Both the position numbers and the translations under genes were made by a program. A stretch of 15,203 nucleotides of DNA from NCBI GenBank assembly GCA_017461465.1, contig JAFTYN010000075.1:1-15203 (forward strand), written 5' to 3'. Source of the DNA: Bacilli bacterium. Its GTDB lineage: Bacteria > Bacillota_I > Bacilli_A > RF39 > UBA660. This document shows, in pieces, positions 1 to 7,072 of the stretch; the first letter of the stretch is position 1, and every line of letters begins with the position of its first letter. A model generated the notes under the pieces. It was not told the origin of the DNA and searched no databases. It saw nothing but the letters and a program-made list of their open reading frames with translations.

Positions 1-1437
1 TATTTCAGGTCCTGCTAAAACTTTTTTGGTTGTTTTATCAATTGTAGCAGTTACTACAACTATACCATTATCTGATAAAGCTTCTCTATCTTTTAAAACT
101 GCTTCCCCAATATCACCAACTGTTTTACCATCGATTAAAATATCATCTATTTTTATCTTTTCATTAGTATCTTTAAGTACACCATTTTCGAAAGTTACAA
201 CTTCACCATTTAATTTAAGTAATATATTTTCTTCTTTCATCCCTATTTGTTTAGCAACTTCTGCATTAGCAACTTGAAATCTATATTCTCCTATTACAGG
301 AAAATAATATTTAGGTTGCATTAAATCTATCATAAGCATTAAGTCTTCTGAAGAAGCATGAAGTGATAGATATTTTTTAGTAGATAATATTTCTAAATTA
401 CATCCTATTTTTGCTAAACTATCATAAGTTGCAGTAGCAGTTTTTTCCATACCATCATATACTTGAGATGCAAAAACAACTGTATCTTCACTTGTAATTT
501 TAATAAATTTATCTGTTCCTCTTACAATTCTTTTGATATTTGAAAAAGGTTTTTCTCTTTCATCTGAAATAATAACTACAACATTTTTATCATTAACATT
601 ATGAATATTCCCTATTTTGGATTTATCAAATGTTATATAACCATCATCAATACAACTATAAATTAGATTTTCTAAAGTTTTACCCATAATAACTACTTTA
701 CGATCAGTATGACCTATTTCTGTAAGTAATTCTTGAATACGATAAACTTGAGAATCATATATGTTAAAAAGGATTCTTCCTTCTGTTTTTCCAAGTATTT
801 CTCTAAAAGCTGGTGTACATCTATGTTGTGGTGATGTATACCCTTTTTTATCTGCATATATTGATTCACTTAATAAGCAAAGTACACCTTGTTTTCCTAC
901 ATAAGCAAGTTTACCAATATCAGTTTTATAATCACCCATCATAGTAGGATCAAATGCATAATTACCTGTATAGAATATTGCTCCATCATTAGTATAAAGT
1001 ACATATCCAACTGTATCAGGTACAGAGTGTGTTAAGCTTATTGGAAATATAGCATTTTCACCAAAATTAATTTTACGATGAGGTTTTAATTCAGTTAAAG
1101 TATCCGTACTTATTCCTTCAGCTTGCAATTCCTCTTTTAAAATTTTTAAAGTAAAAGCAGTTCCATAAATTTTTAAATTTGGTAATTCCGTAAGTATATC
1201 CGCAACTGCTCCCATTTGTTGTTGATGTCCGTGTGTAATAAATAAACCTTTTACACGATTAAAATTTTCTTTAATATAATCAAAATTAGGTATTATATAA
1301 TCTACACCTAACATTCTATCATCAGCATATTTTAAACCCGCATCAAATACAAATATATCATTATCTACTTCAACAACATACATATTCTTGCCACTATCAT
1401 TAAGTCCACCTAGGGCAAATATTTTTATTTTACTCAT
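1..1437 (-). CDS. rnj: RNase J-family protein with degenerate active site (3' part beyond window edge)
   Basis: A reading frame opens with ATG at 1437 after AAAGGAG and runs off the left edge after 479 codons; RNase J proteins are about 550 residues, so roughly 75 are missing. The N-terminus (ALGGLNDSGKNMYVVE, residues 8-23) and a late PKYYFPVIGEYR segment place it in the metallo-beta-lactamase/beta-CASP RNase J family, which matures and degrades RNA by endonuclease and 5'-3' exonuclease activity. The metal ligands are mostly lost. HxHxDH is H69-G-H71-Q-Q-Q, the TGD aspartate is N159, the HGEYR histidine is I382, and the HxSGH segment reads YLSLH. Only H69, H71 and H137 (THSVPD) remain. It therefore looks like a catalytically dead or weak paralogue, comparable to diverged RNase J2 subunits that partner an active J1 (inference). 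It has its own promoter inside the upstream terminator. Confidence 0.88.
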   Translation of the reverse strand, partial: MSKIKIFALGGLNDSGKNMYVVEVDNDIFVFDAGLKYADDRMLGVDYIIPNFDYIKENFNRVKGLFITHGHQQQMGAVADILTELPNLKIYGTAFTLKILKEELQAEGISTDTLTELKPHRKINFGENAIFPISLTHSVPDTVGYVLYTNDGAIFYTGNYAFDPTMMGDYKTDIGKLAYVGKQGVLCLLSESIYADKKGYTSPQHRCTPAFREILGKTEGRILFNIYDSQVYRIQELLTEIGHTDRKVVIMGKTLENLIYSCIDDGYITFDKSKIGNIHNVNDKNVVVIISDEREKPFSNIKRIVRGTDKFIKITSEDTVVFASQVYDGMEKTATATYDSLAKIGCNLEILSTKKYLSLHASSEDLMLMIDLMQPKYYFPVIGEYRFQVANAEVAKQIGMKEENILLKLNGEVVTFENGVLKDTNEKIKIDDILIDGKTVGDIGEAVLKDREALSDNGIVVVTATIDKTTKKVLAGPEI

Positions 1438-1460
1438 AAATCTCCTTTCTTTCTTCCATT

Positions 1461-1502
1461 AAAAAAGCCTAATTAATTATAGCATAATATAATTAATTAA
1501 GC
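1461..1502 (-). terminator. Rho-independent terminator of the surface operon/prepilin gene
   Basis: On the minus strand a 15-bp stem (1467-1502, one G-U pair, 6-base loop) is followed by six T (1466-1461). It lies eight bases past the prepilin stop codon. The stem is AT-rich apart from two G-C pairs at the base. The same DNA contains the promoter of the RNase J-like gene. Confidence 0.8.
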
Positions 1503-1504
1503 AA
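1476..1504 (-). promoter_or_regulatory. Predicted promoter of the RNase J-like gene
   Basis: Minus strand: TTGCTT (1504-1499), a 17-base spacer, then TATAAT (1481-1476) preceded by TGC, an extended -10. It lies wholly inside the terminator hairpin of the upstream gene. The predicted start, near 1469, gives a leader of about 30 bases. Confidence 0.6.
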
Positions 1505-1510
1505 AAGTTT

Positions 1511-1909
1511 TTAATTACAACTTCCTTCTGTAATTGTTAAATTATTTTTAGTACCATTAGCACAATAATTACCATCTGTTAAATTAACTACCATAATAGT
1601 ACCATTAGCATTTTTAGCTTTAATATTACCACTTGTAAATTTATTTAATTCTAAATTTTTTGCTTCAAGCATTTTATTAGTAATCATGTAATTAATATCG
1701 TAACCATCGCCTTGAAGCCCTTCATCTTGAGAAGTAGCTAAATAGTTTTGCGCTGATTCAATTACTCCTTGTACGCTTCTAGTAAAAGCTTTCTTGCTTG
1801 AATTAGCAATAGTATCAACAACATTAGGAACAATAATTACCGATACTATTCCAAGTAAAATAATAACACCTAAAAGTTCTACTAAAGAAAAACCTTTTCT
1901 ATTTTTCAT
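1511..1909 (-). CDS. Type IV prepilin-like protein (small pilin/pseudopilin)
   Basis: A 132-residue protein with a class III signal: short basic leader MKNRKG, then FSLVE, so prepilin peptidase would cut after G6 and methylate F7, with the conserved Glu at +5 (E11). Residues 7-30 form the single hydrophobic helix used for membrane storage and filament packing. The rest is a small globular head with Cys116 and Cys131 near the C-terminus, a plausible disulfide loop as in many pilins. It starts at ATG 1909 after AGGAAG. It lies 42 bases downstream of the DHHW gene in the same direction and is followed by a strong terminator, so it is probably the last gene of that operon, perhaps also using an internal promoter. 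No assembly ATPase, platform protein or prepilin peptidase is in view. A major pilin and a minor pseudopilin are both possible. Confidence 0.85.
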   Translation of the reverse strand: MKNRKGFSLVELLGVIILLGIVSVIIVPNVVDTIANSSKKAFTRSVQGVIESAQNYLATSQDEGLQGDGYDINYMITNKMLEAKNLELNKFTSGNIKAKNANGTIMVVNLTDGNYCANGTKNNLTITEGSCN

Positions 1910-1932
1910 AAGTCACTTCCTATCATAATAAC

Positions 1933-1941
1933 ATTATAACA
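1933..1941 (-). promoter_or_regulatory. Possible extended -10 promoter of the prepilin gene
   Basis: Minus strand TGT then TATAAT (1938-1933) in the 42-base gap between the DHHW stop and the prepilin start. The -35 position reads TATAAA, which is poor, so activity would rest on the extended -10. It could give the pilin extra transcription within the operon. Confidence 0.35.
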
Positions 1942-1951
1942 TTTTTTCTAA

Positions 1952-3073
1952 TTATTTTATACCTAAAATACCCAAATCACTATCTATAGTCATAACATTA
2001 TATAAAATTAATCCATCTTTAATATTTTTATTTTCTTTTATATAATCACTTATACTATTTTTATAATATCTAGGATCTATAACATGTACTTTTTTATAAT
2101 GGTTTGCTAAAAATGGAACCATACTATTAGCATAACTATCTTTAATAACTATTAATTCTTTTTTAGTATTTATACTATTATTAGTTATAACTATAAGTGG
2201 ATGATTATTATCTAAAAAATATGAATATTTATCTTTTTTAGTTAGATATGAATCTTCATACATAGTATCTTTAATAACTTCTTTTGAAACATAATTTACT
2301 TCATAAGAAATATCTTTTAAAGCAAATGTATGAATAGAATCACTTTTTCTTGTATAATCATTTGATTTTGAATATAATGTTCCGTTAAAATCATTAGTTA
2401 CTTCTTTTATATCAAAACTATTTAGACTATATGGAGTAATATTATTAGCTTCAGCATATTTAGTATACGCGTAGTATGCTCCAAAAGTAGTCCAGTGATG
2501 ATCTAATCTATAATACATTTGATAATCTTTATTTTTTTCTTTTAAAATTTCATAAGTATCAATAGTATCAAAATTAATTTTATTATATATATAATTAATT
2601 GTTTCTAATTCATCATAAGTTGGAGCATTTTTAGGAAGTAAATCTTTATTAATAGCAATACTAGTTGGAGCTAATAATAAATTCATATTAACATAATTTA
2701 CTGTTTCATTAAATTCATTTAATACCTCAATTATCTTGTCATTATTTTGAGGATTATTATATTTTTCAATAAGATAATCATCTTCTGCTAAATATACATT
2801 ATTTATATCTTCTTTACCAATTACTTTTTCAGTAAGGGTTTTAATACTCATAAAACCATCTCTAAAAGGAAAATTATCAGCAAGATATGATTCTAAATCT
2901 TCAATAAAATCTCCTTCTATAAAGTCTTTAATTTTAAATTTTGGAAAACTTTGTAAATATCTATTTTCATTTTCTGAAAACTCAACTTTAGGCATAAATA
3001 TAAAAAGAACAAATAAACCTAAAATTATTAAAGATACTACAAAAGCAATTAATCTATTATGTACTTTTTTCAT
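1952..3073 (-). CDS. DHHW/AlgX-like SGNH-type acetyltransferase partner protein
   Basis: A 373-residue protein with an N-terminal signal anchor (hydrophobic 9-27) and an extracytoplasmic body. The diagnostic LDHHWTT motif is at 190-196 (D191-H-H-W194), and an SGNH-like IKDSYANS segment is at 310-317, with S313 the candidate nucleophile. These features define the DHHW family, related to AlgX/AlgJ of alginate acetylation. Such proteins usually accept an acyl group exported by an MBOAT protein and pass it to an exopolysaccharide or other surface polymer. The MBOAT gene lies directly upstream, nine bases away, with this gene's AGAGGTG ribosome site beginning in its stop codon, which fits a two-protein acylation machine. 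The substrate is not shown by the sequence; polysaccharide is the usual target and pilin is a speculative alternative. Confidence 0.85.
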   Translation of the reverse strand: MKKVHNRLIAFVVSLIILGLFVLFIFMPKVEFSENENRYLQSFPKFKIKDFIEGDFIEDLESYLADNFPFRDGFMSIKTLTEKVIGKEDINNVYLAEDDYLIEKYNNPQNNDKIIEVLNEFNETVNYVNMNLLLAPTSIAINKDLLPKNAPTYDELETINYIYNKINFDTIDTYEILKEKNKDYQMYYRLDHHWTTFGAYYAYTKYAEANNITPYSLNSFDIKEVTNDFNGTLYSKSNDYTRKSDSIHTFALKDISYEVNYVSKEVIKDTMYEDSYLTKKDKYSYFLDNNHPLIVITNNSINTKKELIVIKDSYANSMVPFLANHYKKVHVIDPRYYKNSISDYIKENKNIKDGLILYNVMTIDSDLGILGIK

Positions 3074-3082
3074 ATTTCACCT

Positions 3083-4495
3083 CTAAAATCTAAAATATAA
3101 GAATGGATTATAAGTATCATTAACTAAATAGCTTACTACTACTATAAATAGAACTGTATATATTATTAAAGAAATTATAAATACTGACTTTGTATTTTTA
3201 ACTTTCGATAATTTTTCTTTAGCAAGTTTATATACAGGCATAGAAAATATTATCGCTAGAATAAATATAATTAAATAATTCTTTAGATAGTATAAAGCAT
3301 GATTATTTATAAAGCTTACTCCACCTACTCCAAACATCATAGATGCATATTCTTTTAAAATAGTCATATCATCAAATGCAAATATCATCCATCCTATTAC
3401 TACTAAAAACATAGTATAGAAATGTTTAAACCAGTTTGGTGTTTTTTCTAAAATTTTATTAAATACAAACTTTTCTAAAAGTAATAATACTCCATAGTAA
3501 AGTCCCCATAAAACAAAATTCCAGCTAGCTCCATGCCATAATCCTGTAAGCATCCATACTATAAGTATATTTCTAACATTTATTATTTTCTTAACTCTAG
3601 ATCCTCCAAGTGGAATATATACATAATCTTTAAAGAAACTAGATAATGATATATGCCATCTTCTCCAGAATTCTGTAATACTTTTTGATATATATGGATG
3701 ATTAAAGTTTTCTGGATATGTAAAGCCAAGCATTTTACCCATACCGATAGCCATATCACTATAACCACTAAAATCAAAATAGATTTGGAATGTATAAGCT
3801 AAAATACCTAACCAAGACATTACAACAGACATTTCATTATTAGGCATACTACTTGCTATAACAAATAAATATCCTATATTATTGGCAATTAATACCTTCT
3901 TAAATAAACCTTGTAAGAATCTTATCATTCCATCTGCAAAACCTTGAGCTGTTATACTTCTATTTTTTAATTCTTTAGATACTTCCTCATATCTAACTAT
4001 TGGACCTGCTATAAGCTGTGGAAACATTGAAACATATGTCATAAAATCTAGAAAATTATGTTCTGCTTTAACATCTCCTCTATAAACATCAATAGAATAA
4101 CTCATTGTTTGGAATGTAAAGAAACTTATTCCTATTGGAAGTCCAAGTTCTAATAATGGTATATTAATATTTAATAAACTATTTATAGAGCCAATTAAAA
4201 AATCAGCATATTTGAAAAATCCAAGTAAACTTAAATTAACAATAATAGATATTATTAAAAATAAATTTTTTCGTTTTTGATTATTCTGTGCATACTTTTC
4301 AATCATTCTTCCGTTTGTATAATCTACAACTGAAGAAAAGATCATTAAAAGTATGTAAATAGGCTCTCCCCATGCATAAAAGATTAAACTAAAAATTAAT
4401 AATAGAATATTTTTAACTTTATATGGTACTAGATAATATAAAATTAAAAATACTGGTAAAAAGAAAAAGATAAAAGGTATACTACTAAAAACCAT
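3083..4495 (-). CDS. MBOAT-family membrane O-acyltransferase, AlgI-like
   Basis: A 470-residue polytopic membrane protein with the typical AlgI-type start MVFSSIPFIFFFLP. Conserved MBOAT features include GISFFTFQTMSYSIDVYRG (122-140), SMFPQLIAGPIVRY (156-169), FWRRWHISLSSFF (276-288, H281) and TGLWHGASWNFVLWG (317-331). The WHG histidine is H321, the residue regarded as essential in this family. MBOAT proteins of this class move acyl groups, usually acetyl, across the cytoplasmic membrane for a periplasmic or extracellular partner. Here the partner is the adjacent DHHW protein. The gene starts six bases after the lipoprotein stop, with only a weak purine-rich site (GAAGAA), so translational coupling is likely. 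DltB, which D-alanylates teichoic acid, is a relative, but no dltA, dltC or dltD is present and the DHHW partner favours the AlgI type. Confidence 0.92.
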   Translation of the reverse strand: MVFSSIPFIFFFLPVFLILYYLVPYKVKNILLLIFSLIFYAWGEPIYILLMIFSSVVDYTNGRMIEKYAQNNQKRKNLFLIISIIVNLSLLGFFKYADFLIGSINSLLNINIPLLELGLPIGISFFTFQTMSYSIDVYRGDVKAEHNFLDFMTYVSMFPQLIAGPIVRYEEVSKELKNRSITAQGFADGMIRFLQGLFKKVLIANNIGYLFVIASSMPNNEMSVVMSWLGILAYTFQIYFDFSGYSDMAIGMGKMLGFTYPENFNHPYISKSITEFWRRWHISLSSFFKDYVYIPLGGSRVKKIINVRNILIVWMLTGLWHGASWNFVLWGLYYGVLLLLEKFVFNKILEKTPNWFKHFYTMFLVVIGWMIFAFDDMTILKEYASMMFGVGGVSFINNHALYYLKNYLIIFILAIIFSMPVYKLAKEKLSKVKNTKSVFIISLIIYTVLFIVVVSYLVNDTYNPFLYFRF

Positions 4496-4501
4496 TTCTT
4501 C

Positions 4502-4942
4502 TTATTTTCCTTCTACTATTTCTAAAATTTTATCAGGGTCTTCATTTACAATGTAAATTACATAATTATCTGTTTCTTTAGTTAGTCCATCTTCTACTTT
4601 AGCTGTTTCTTCTGGGAAGTAGTCATTATCCCAGCTTTTTTCATATTGAGATATAAAATATAATGCTTCATCTTTAGATTCTTCACTATCTTTTAATTCA
4701 AAAATAGCGTACATATCTGCATTAGAACTTTCTTTACTCATTACTATAATATAATCTTCAAATAAAGATGTATCAATACCATAAACTCCTTCTAAAGATT
4801 CAGCATCCATTTTAACAGATTCAGCATACTCATCTGTTAAATTTGAATAGATAGTCTCTAAATTTAATTCTAGTTTTTCACTACCACAACCAGATAAGAC
4901 TAATACGACTAATAAACTTAATAATAATTTTATTTTTTTCAT
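4502..4942 (-). CDS. DUF4358-type lipoprotein
   Basis: A 146-residue protein with a lipoprotein signal peptide: basic MKKIK, a hydrophobic stretch, and lipobox LSGC, with Cys19 as the lipidated residue. The mature part matches the DUF4358 pattern as I recall it: an acidic Leu-rich start, a YGID turn (54-57), a Tyr-Ile-Val strand, and an NYVIYIV strand near the end (126-132). Its function is unknown. DUF4358 proteins are, to my knowledge, often found beside MBOAT/DHHW acyltransferase genes in Firmicutes, and this one lies directly between the anchored repeat protein and the MBOAT gene. The ribosome site AAAGGTG begins right after the upstream stop codon, 12 bases before the start. It is probably an accessory subunit on the outer face of the membrane (inference). 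Confidence 0.75.
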   Translation of the reverse strand: MKKIKLLLSLLVVLVLSGCGSEKLELNLETIYSNLTDEYAESVKMDAESLEGVYGIDTSLFEDYIIVMSKESSNADMYAIFELKDSEESKDEALYFISQYEKSWDNDYFPEETAKVEDGLTKETDNYVIYIVNEDPDKILEIVEGK

Positions 4943-4954
4943 ATTATCACCTTT

Positions 4955-5980
4955 CTAATAAGTTTTTTCTTTACTTTCTATAAAAATACTAGGATTCTCT
5001 TCTATTTCACTTTTTATCTCTCCTACAAGCTTAGGCCACATGTAATTTTCGTCAGTACCATTATCTCCTCCAGGAGGACAATATTTTAATCCTACTTCAT
5101 ATAAATCTTTATTTGTATCATCTTTATAATAATTCATATAAAGATTATATATAGCTTCAATTATTCCTTGTTCTTTAGATTCAAACCTTTTTAATCCTGT
5201 ACTTAGCATAATTCCCGCTGGATTATTATAGTTTTCAAATGCTGTACTTGTAAATCGTCCTGTTTCTAAATACATAATAGCTAATATTGTACTTCTATCT
5301 AATGTGCAGTACTTTGAAACTTCTCCTACTAAGCATTCATAACTAGTACATTTTTCATATACACCAGTTGAAAAATCATTTAAACTTATATTAAAATTTT
5401 CTGGCTCTAATGATACATCTCTAATAAAAGCGATTATACCAGCTTCTAAAGTAGGATATGTTTGACTTGTTTGATAAAATTTAGTATTACCAATAATAAA
5501 ACCATCTAAAAATTGTTCATTTGTAAATCCTTCTGTTAAATGTAATGCTAAGGCATACACTTTAGCAGTATCAAGTCCATAATAACCACAATATTCATCA
5601 AATAAAGAATATATACTTTTCTTTTCTTCTTCACTTTGCATATATGGTGGTGGTGTTATAAATAACTGTTCTCTTAAACTTTTTGGAATATTTTCTTTTT
5701 GCATAGGAATATGATTTTCAACTTTATAAAAGTTCTCACTTGTCAAAAACTCATCAAGCGTTGTCATATTTTCTGTTGCATATCCTTTAATTTCTTCACT
5801 TGTATAATCAAATTCTTTGCCATTACTATTTACACTTAAACTTGAAGTTAAAAACATACTTAATATTAAAGTAGAGCAAATAAAGACTAAACCACCATTA
5901 ACTTTTTTACCTTCTACTTTATTTTCTATATCAGGTAAATCCTTATACTTTTCATATTTATTATTCTTTTCTAAACTCAT
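4955..5980 (-). CDS. Membrane-anchored protein with two glucosaminidase-like repeats
   Basis: A 341-residue protein: a charged cytoplasmic segment (1-27), one membrane helix (28-48) and an extracellular part. Residues 224-286 resemble the endo-beta-N-acetylglucosaminidase/FlgJ lysozyme fold, with AIMYLETGRF (234-243, E239 as candidate catalytic acid), then AFENYNNPAGIM (247-258) and EQGIIEAIYNLY. Residues 130-190 repeat the same pattern: YCGYYGLD, ALALHLTEGF (143-152, E150), FIIGNTKF (161-168) and EAGIIAFIRDV. This suggests a tandem duplication in which the first copy has diverged. Five Cys (131, 211, 216, 225, 301) lie outside the membrane. The gene starts at ATG 5980 after AGGTGG and heads the surface operon, with a good promoter just upstream. 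It may trim peptidoglycan for the appendage or polymer, or bind it without cutting. The activity is inferred. Confidence 0.65.
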   Translation of the reverse strand: MSLEKNNKYEKYKDLPDIENKVEGKKVNGGLVFICSTLILSMFLTSSLSVNSNGKEFDYTSEEIKGYATENMTTLDEFLTSENFYKVENHIPMQKENIPKSLREQLFITPPPYMQSEEEKKSIYSLFDEYCGYYGLDTAKVYALALHLTEGFTNEQFLDGFIIGNTKFYQTSQTYPTLEAGIIAFIRDVSLEPENFNISLNDFSTGVYEKCTSYECLVGEVSKYCTLDRSTILAIMYLETGRFTSTAFENYNNPAGIMLSTGLKRFESKEQGIIEAIYNLYMNYYKDDTNKDLYEVGLKYCPPGGDNGTDENYMWPKLVGEIKSEIEENPSIFIESKEKTY

Positions 5981-6007
5981 CTTCCACCTACTTTAAATCC
6001 TGTACTA

Positions 6008-6036
6008 ATTATAGCATTTTAAATATGTTAATTCAA
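6008..6036 (-). promoter_or_regulatory. Predicted promoter of the surface operon
   Basis: Minus strand: TTGAAT (6036-6031), a 17-base spacer, and TGC-TATAAT with the -10 at 6013-6008. The -35 overlaps the TGA stop of the DUF421 gene. The predicted start, near 6001, leaves a leader of about 20 bases before the ATG at 5980. Confidence 0.7.
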
Positions 6037-6584
6037 TTTCTTTTAATAAAATATGTCTTATTATTTCTATAAAAAGCAAGCAAAATATTATCAAGTCTAA
6101 CATTGTTATTTTTTAGGTTATCTCTAAGCCACCAAATACTTTTATTTAACTTTTTTAATCCTTTATATACTACCTTTCCATTATTTATAATAACAACAAA
6201 ATCTTTTTTCTTTTCTAAAAATAATTTATTATGTTTTAAATAAAGTAATTCTACCTTACTAATATCTTCTATATCATTTTCTTTCAAATACTCTAAAACC
6301 TTTAAAAACGAATATTTACTTTTATTATCAAAATTAAACTTACCATCTTTAATAAGAATAATTTTAGAATTAATAAAATATTTATTAACAAAATAATTTA
6401 AAATCATAATAGCAAAAATAGTTACTAATAACAAAAAAGCATTAATTAAATCATAGACATATAATAGTAATGTGTTTACAACTACTGTAGCAGTAATAAA
6501 GTTACTGTAATCGTATTTATCATTTATAATTTTTAGAAAGAATAATAAAAATAAGTAAACACAAATTAATTTTATTAATAACAT
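6033..6584 (-). CDS. DUF421 (YetF/YrbG-like) membrane protein
   Basis: A 183-residue protein with three hydrophobic N-terminal helices (about 2-18, 29-50 and 51-66) followed by a cytoplasmic region. KIILIKDGKF (74-83), the DIEDISKVELLYL stretch and a second half with NVRLDNILLAFYRNNKTYFI match the usual arrangement of DUF421 proteins, whose biochemical role is unknown. Family members range from about 150 to 230 residues, so the length is normal. B. subtilis YrbG, as I recall, is a DUF421 protein located just after tgt, yajC and yrzE; here a YrzE-like gene is the divergent neighbour and tgt is close. It uses a TGA stop, the only one in the window. The ribosome site GGTG is part of an inverted repeat shared with the divergent gene. 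No clear terminator follows, so read-through into the surface operon is possible. Confidence 0.7.
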   Translation of the reverse strand: MLLIKLICVYLFLLFFLKIINDKYDYSNFITATVVVNTLLLYVYDLINAFLLLVTIFAIMILNYFVNKYFINSKIILIKDGKFNFDNKSKYSFLKVLEYLKENDIEDISKVELLYLKHNKLFLEKKKDFVVIINNGKVVYKGLKKLNKSIWWLRDNLKNNNVRLDNILLAFYRNNKTYFIKRN

Positions 6585-6657
6585 AAAATCACCATTTTAT
6601 TATGTATAAAAGAATATAAATATATTCAAAACATATTATATAACAGGTGATTTTATG
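6582..6657. repeat. 12-bp inverted repeat covering both divergent start regions
   Basis: CATAAAATCACC at 6582-6593 is the exact reverse complement of GGTGATTTTATG at 6646-6657. Each arm contains the ribosome site and start codon of one of the two divergent membrane-protein genes. This may reflect no more than two similar initiation regions, or a shared control element. The 52 bases between the arms are about 90% A+T and hold no clear promoter. Confidence 0.6.
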
Positions 6658-7026
6658 AACTATTTAAAAAAACTAGGAAAAGCATTTCTTACTACTTTTA
6701 TTACTTTAATAATCGGAATTGTTATAATTACTTTACTTAACTATTTTAATATTATTGGTATAAATATAACTAATATTAGTAAGATAATAATACTAGGATT
6801 ATCTATTTTTATAGGTAGTTTCTCTCTAGGTAAAATGTCTGTAAAAAAGGGGTATTTGGAAGGTTTTAAATTTGGACTTCTTATAACTTTTATATTATTT
6901 TTTCTTAATTTAATAATAACTAAAAACATAAAAATAAGATTAATTATTCTTTATATAATTATTAATATAACATCTATTTTAGGTAGTATGTTTGGTATAT
7001 TAAAAAGTAAAACGTTTGACAAATAA
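6655..7026 (+). CDS. YrzE-like (TIGR04086-type) small membrane protein
   Basis: A 123-residue, very hydrophobic protein with four predicted membrane helices (about 11-33, 42-60, 71-88 and 94-115). The loop FIGSFSLGKMSVKKGYLEGFKFGLL is characteristic of the TIGR04086/YrzE group: a glycine-spaced helix, a short KKG turn, then a second glycine-spaced helix. Function is unknown. Other Firmicutes carry this gene near tgt, yajC and a DUF421 gene, and the same companions appear here although rearranged. It starts at ATG 6655 after AGGTG. The promoter of the kinase gene overlaps its last codons, so the two genes can be transcribed separately although they share a strand and are only 46 bases apart. 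Confidence 0.65.
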   Translation: MNYLKKLGKAFLTTFITLIIGIVIITLLNYFNIIGINITNISKIIILGLSIFIGSFSLGKMSVKKGYLEGFKFGLLITFILFFLNLIITKNIKIRLIILYIIINITSILGSMFGILKSKTFDK

Positions 7027-7044
7027 AAGATATTAATTTATAAT
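7016..7044 (+). promoter_or_regulatory. Consensus sigma-A promoter of the kinase gene
   Basis: TTGACA (7016-7021), a 17-base spacer and TATAAT (7039-7044) match both consensus hexamers perfectly. The -35 lies inside the last codons of the YrzE-like gene. The predicted start, near 7051, gives a leader of about 20 bases with an AAGGTGG ribosome site. Confidence 0.85.
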
Positions 7045-7072
7045 ACCCTAAACTTTAAAAGGTGGTGGTATT

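Noticed and set aside
26..277. Plus-strand 83-codon frame
   Set aside because: It is antisense to the RNase J-like gene, has no ribosome site, and its composition mirrors the minus-strand coding pattern.
3583..3777. Minus-strand 64-codon frame
   Set aside because: It lies in another frame inside the MBOAT gene, whose conserved motifs (FWRRWH, DFSGYSDMAIG) cover the same bases.
3083..4495. The MBOAT gene as dltB of a teichoic acid D-alanylation operon
   Set aside because: No dltA, dltC or dltD lies nearby, and the DHHW partner indicates an AlgI-type acylation pair.
6033..6035. TGA read as tryptophan (Mycoplasma-type code)
   Set aside because: Trp is TGG in the motifs checked (WW of the DUF421 protein, FWRRWH of MBOAT). 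Reading through this TGA adds only eight residues before TAA, so it fits a normal stop.
6741..6929. Minus-strand 62-codon frame
   Set aside because: It is the complement of the YrzE-like gene without a ribosome site or recognisable motif.
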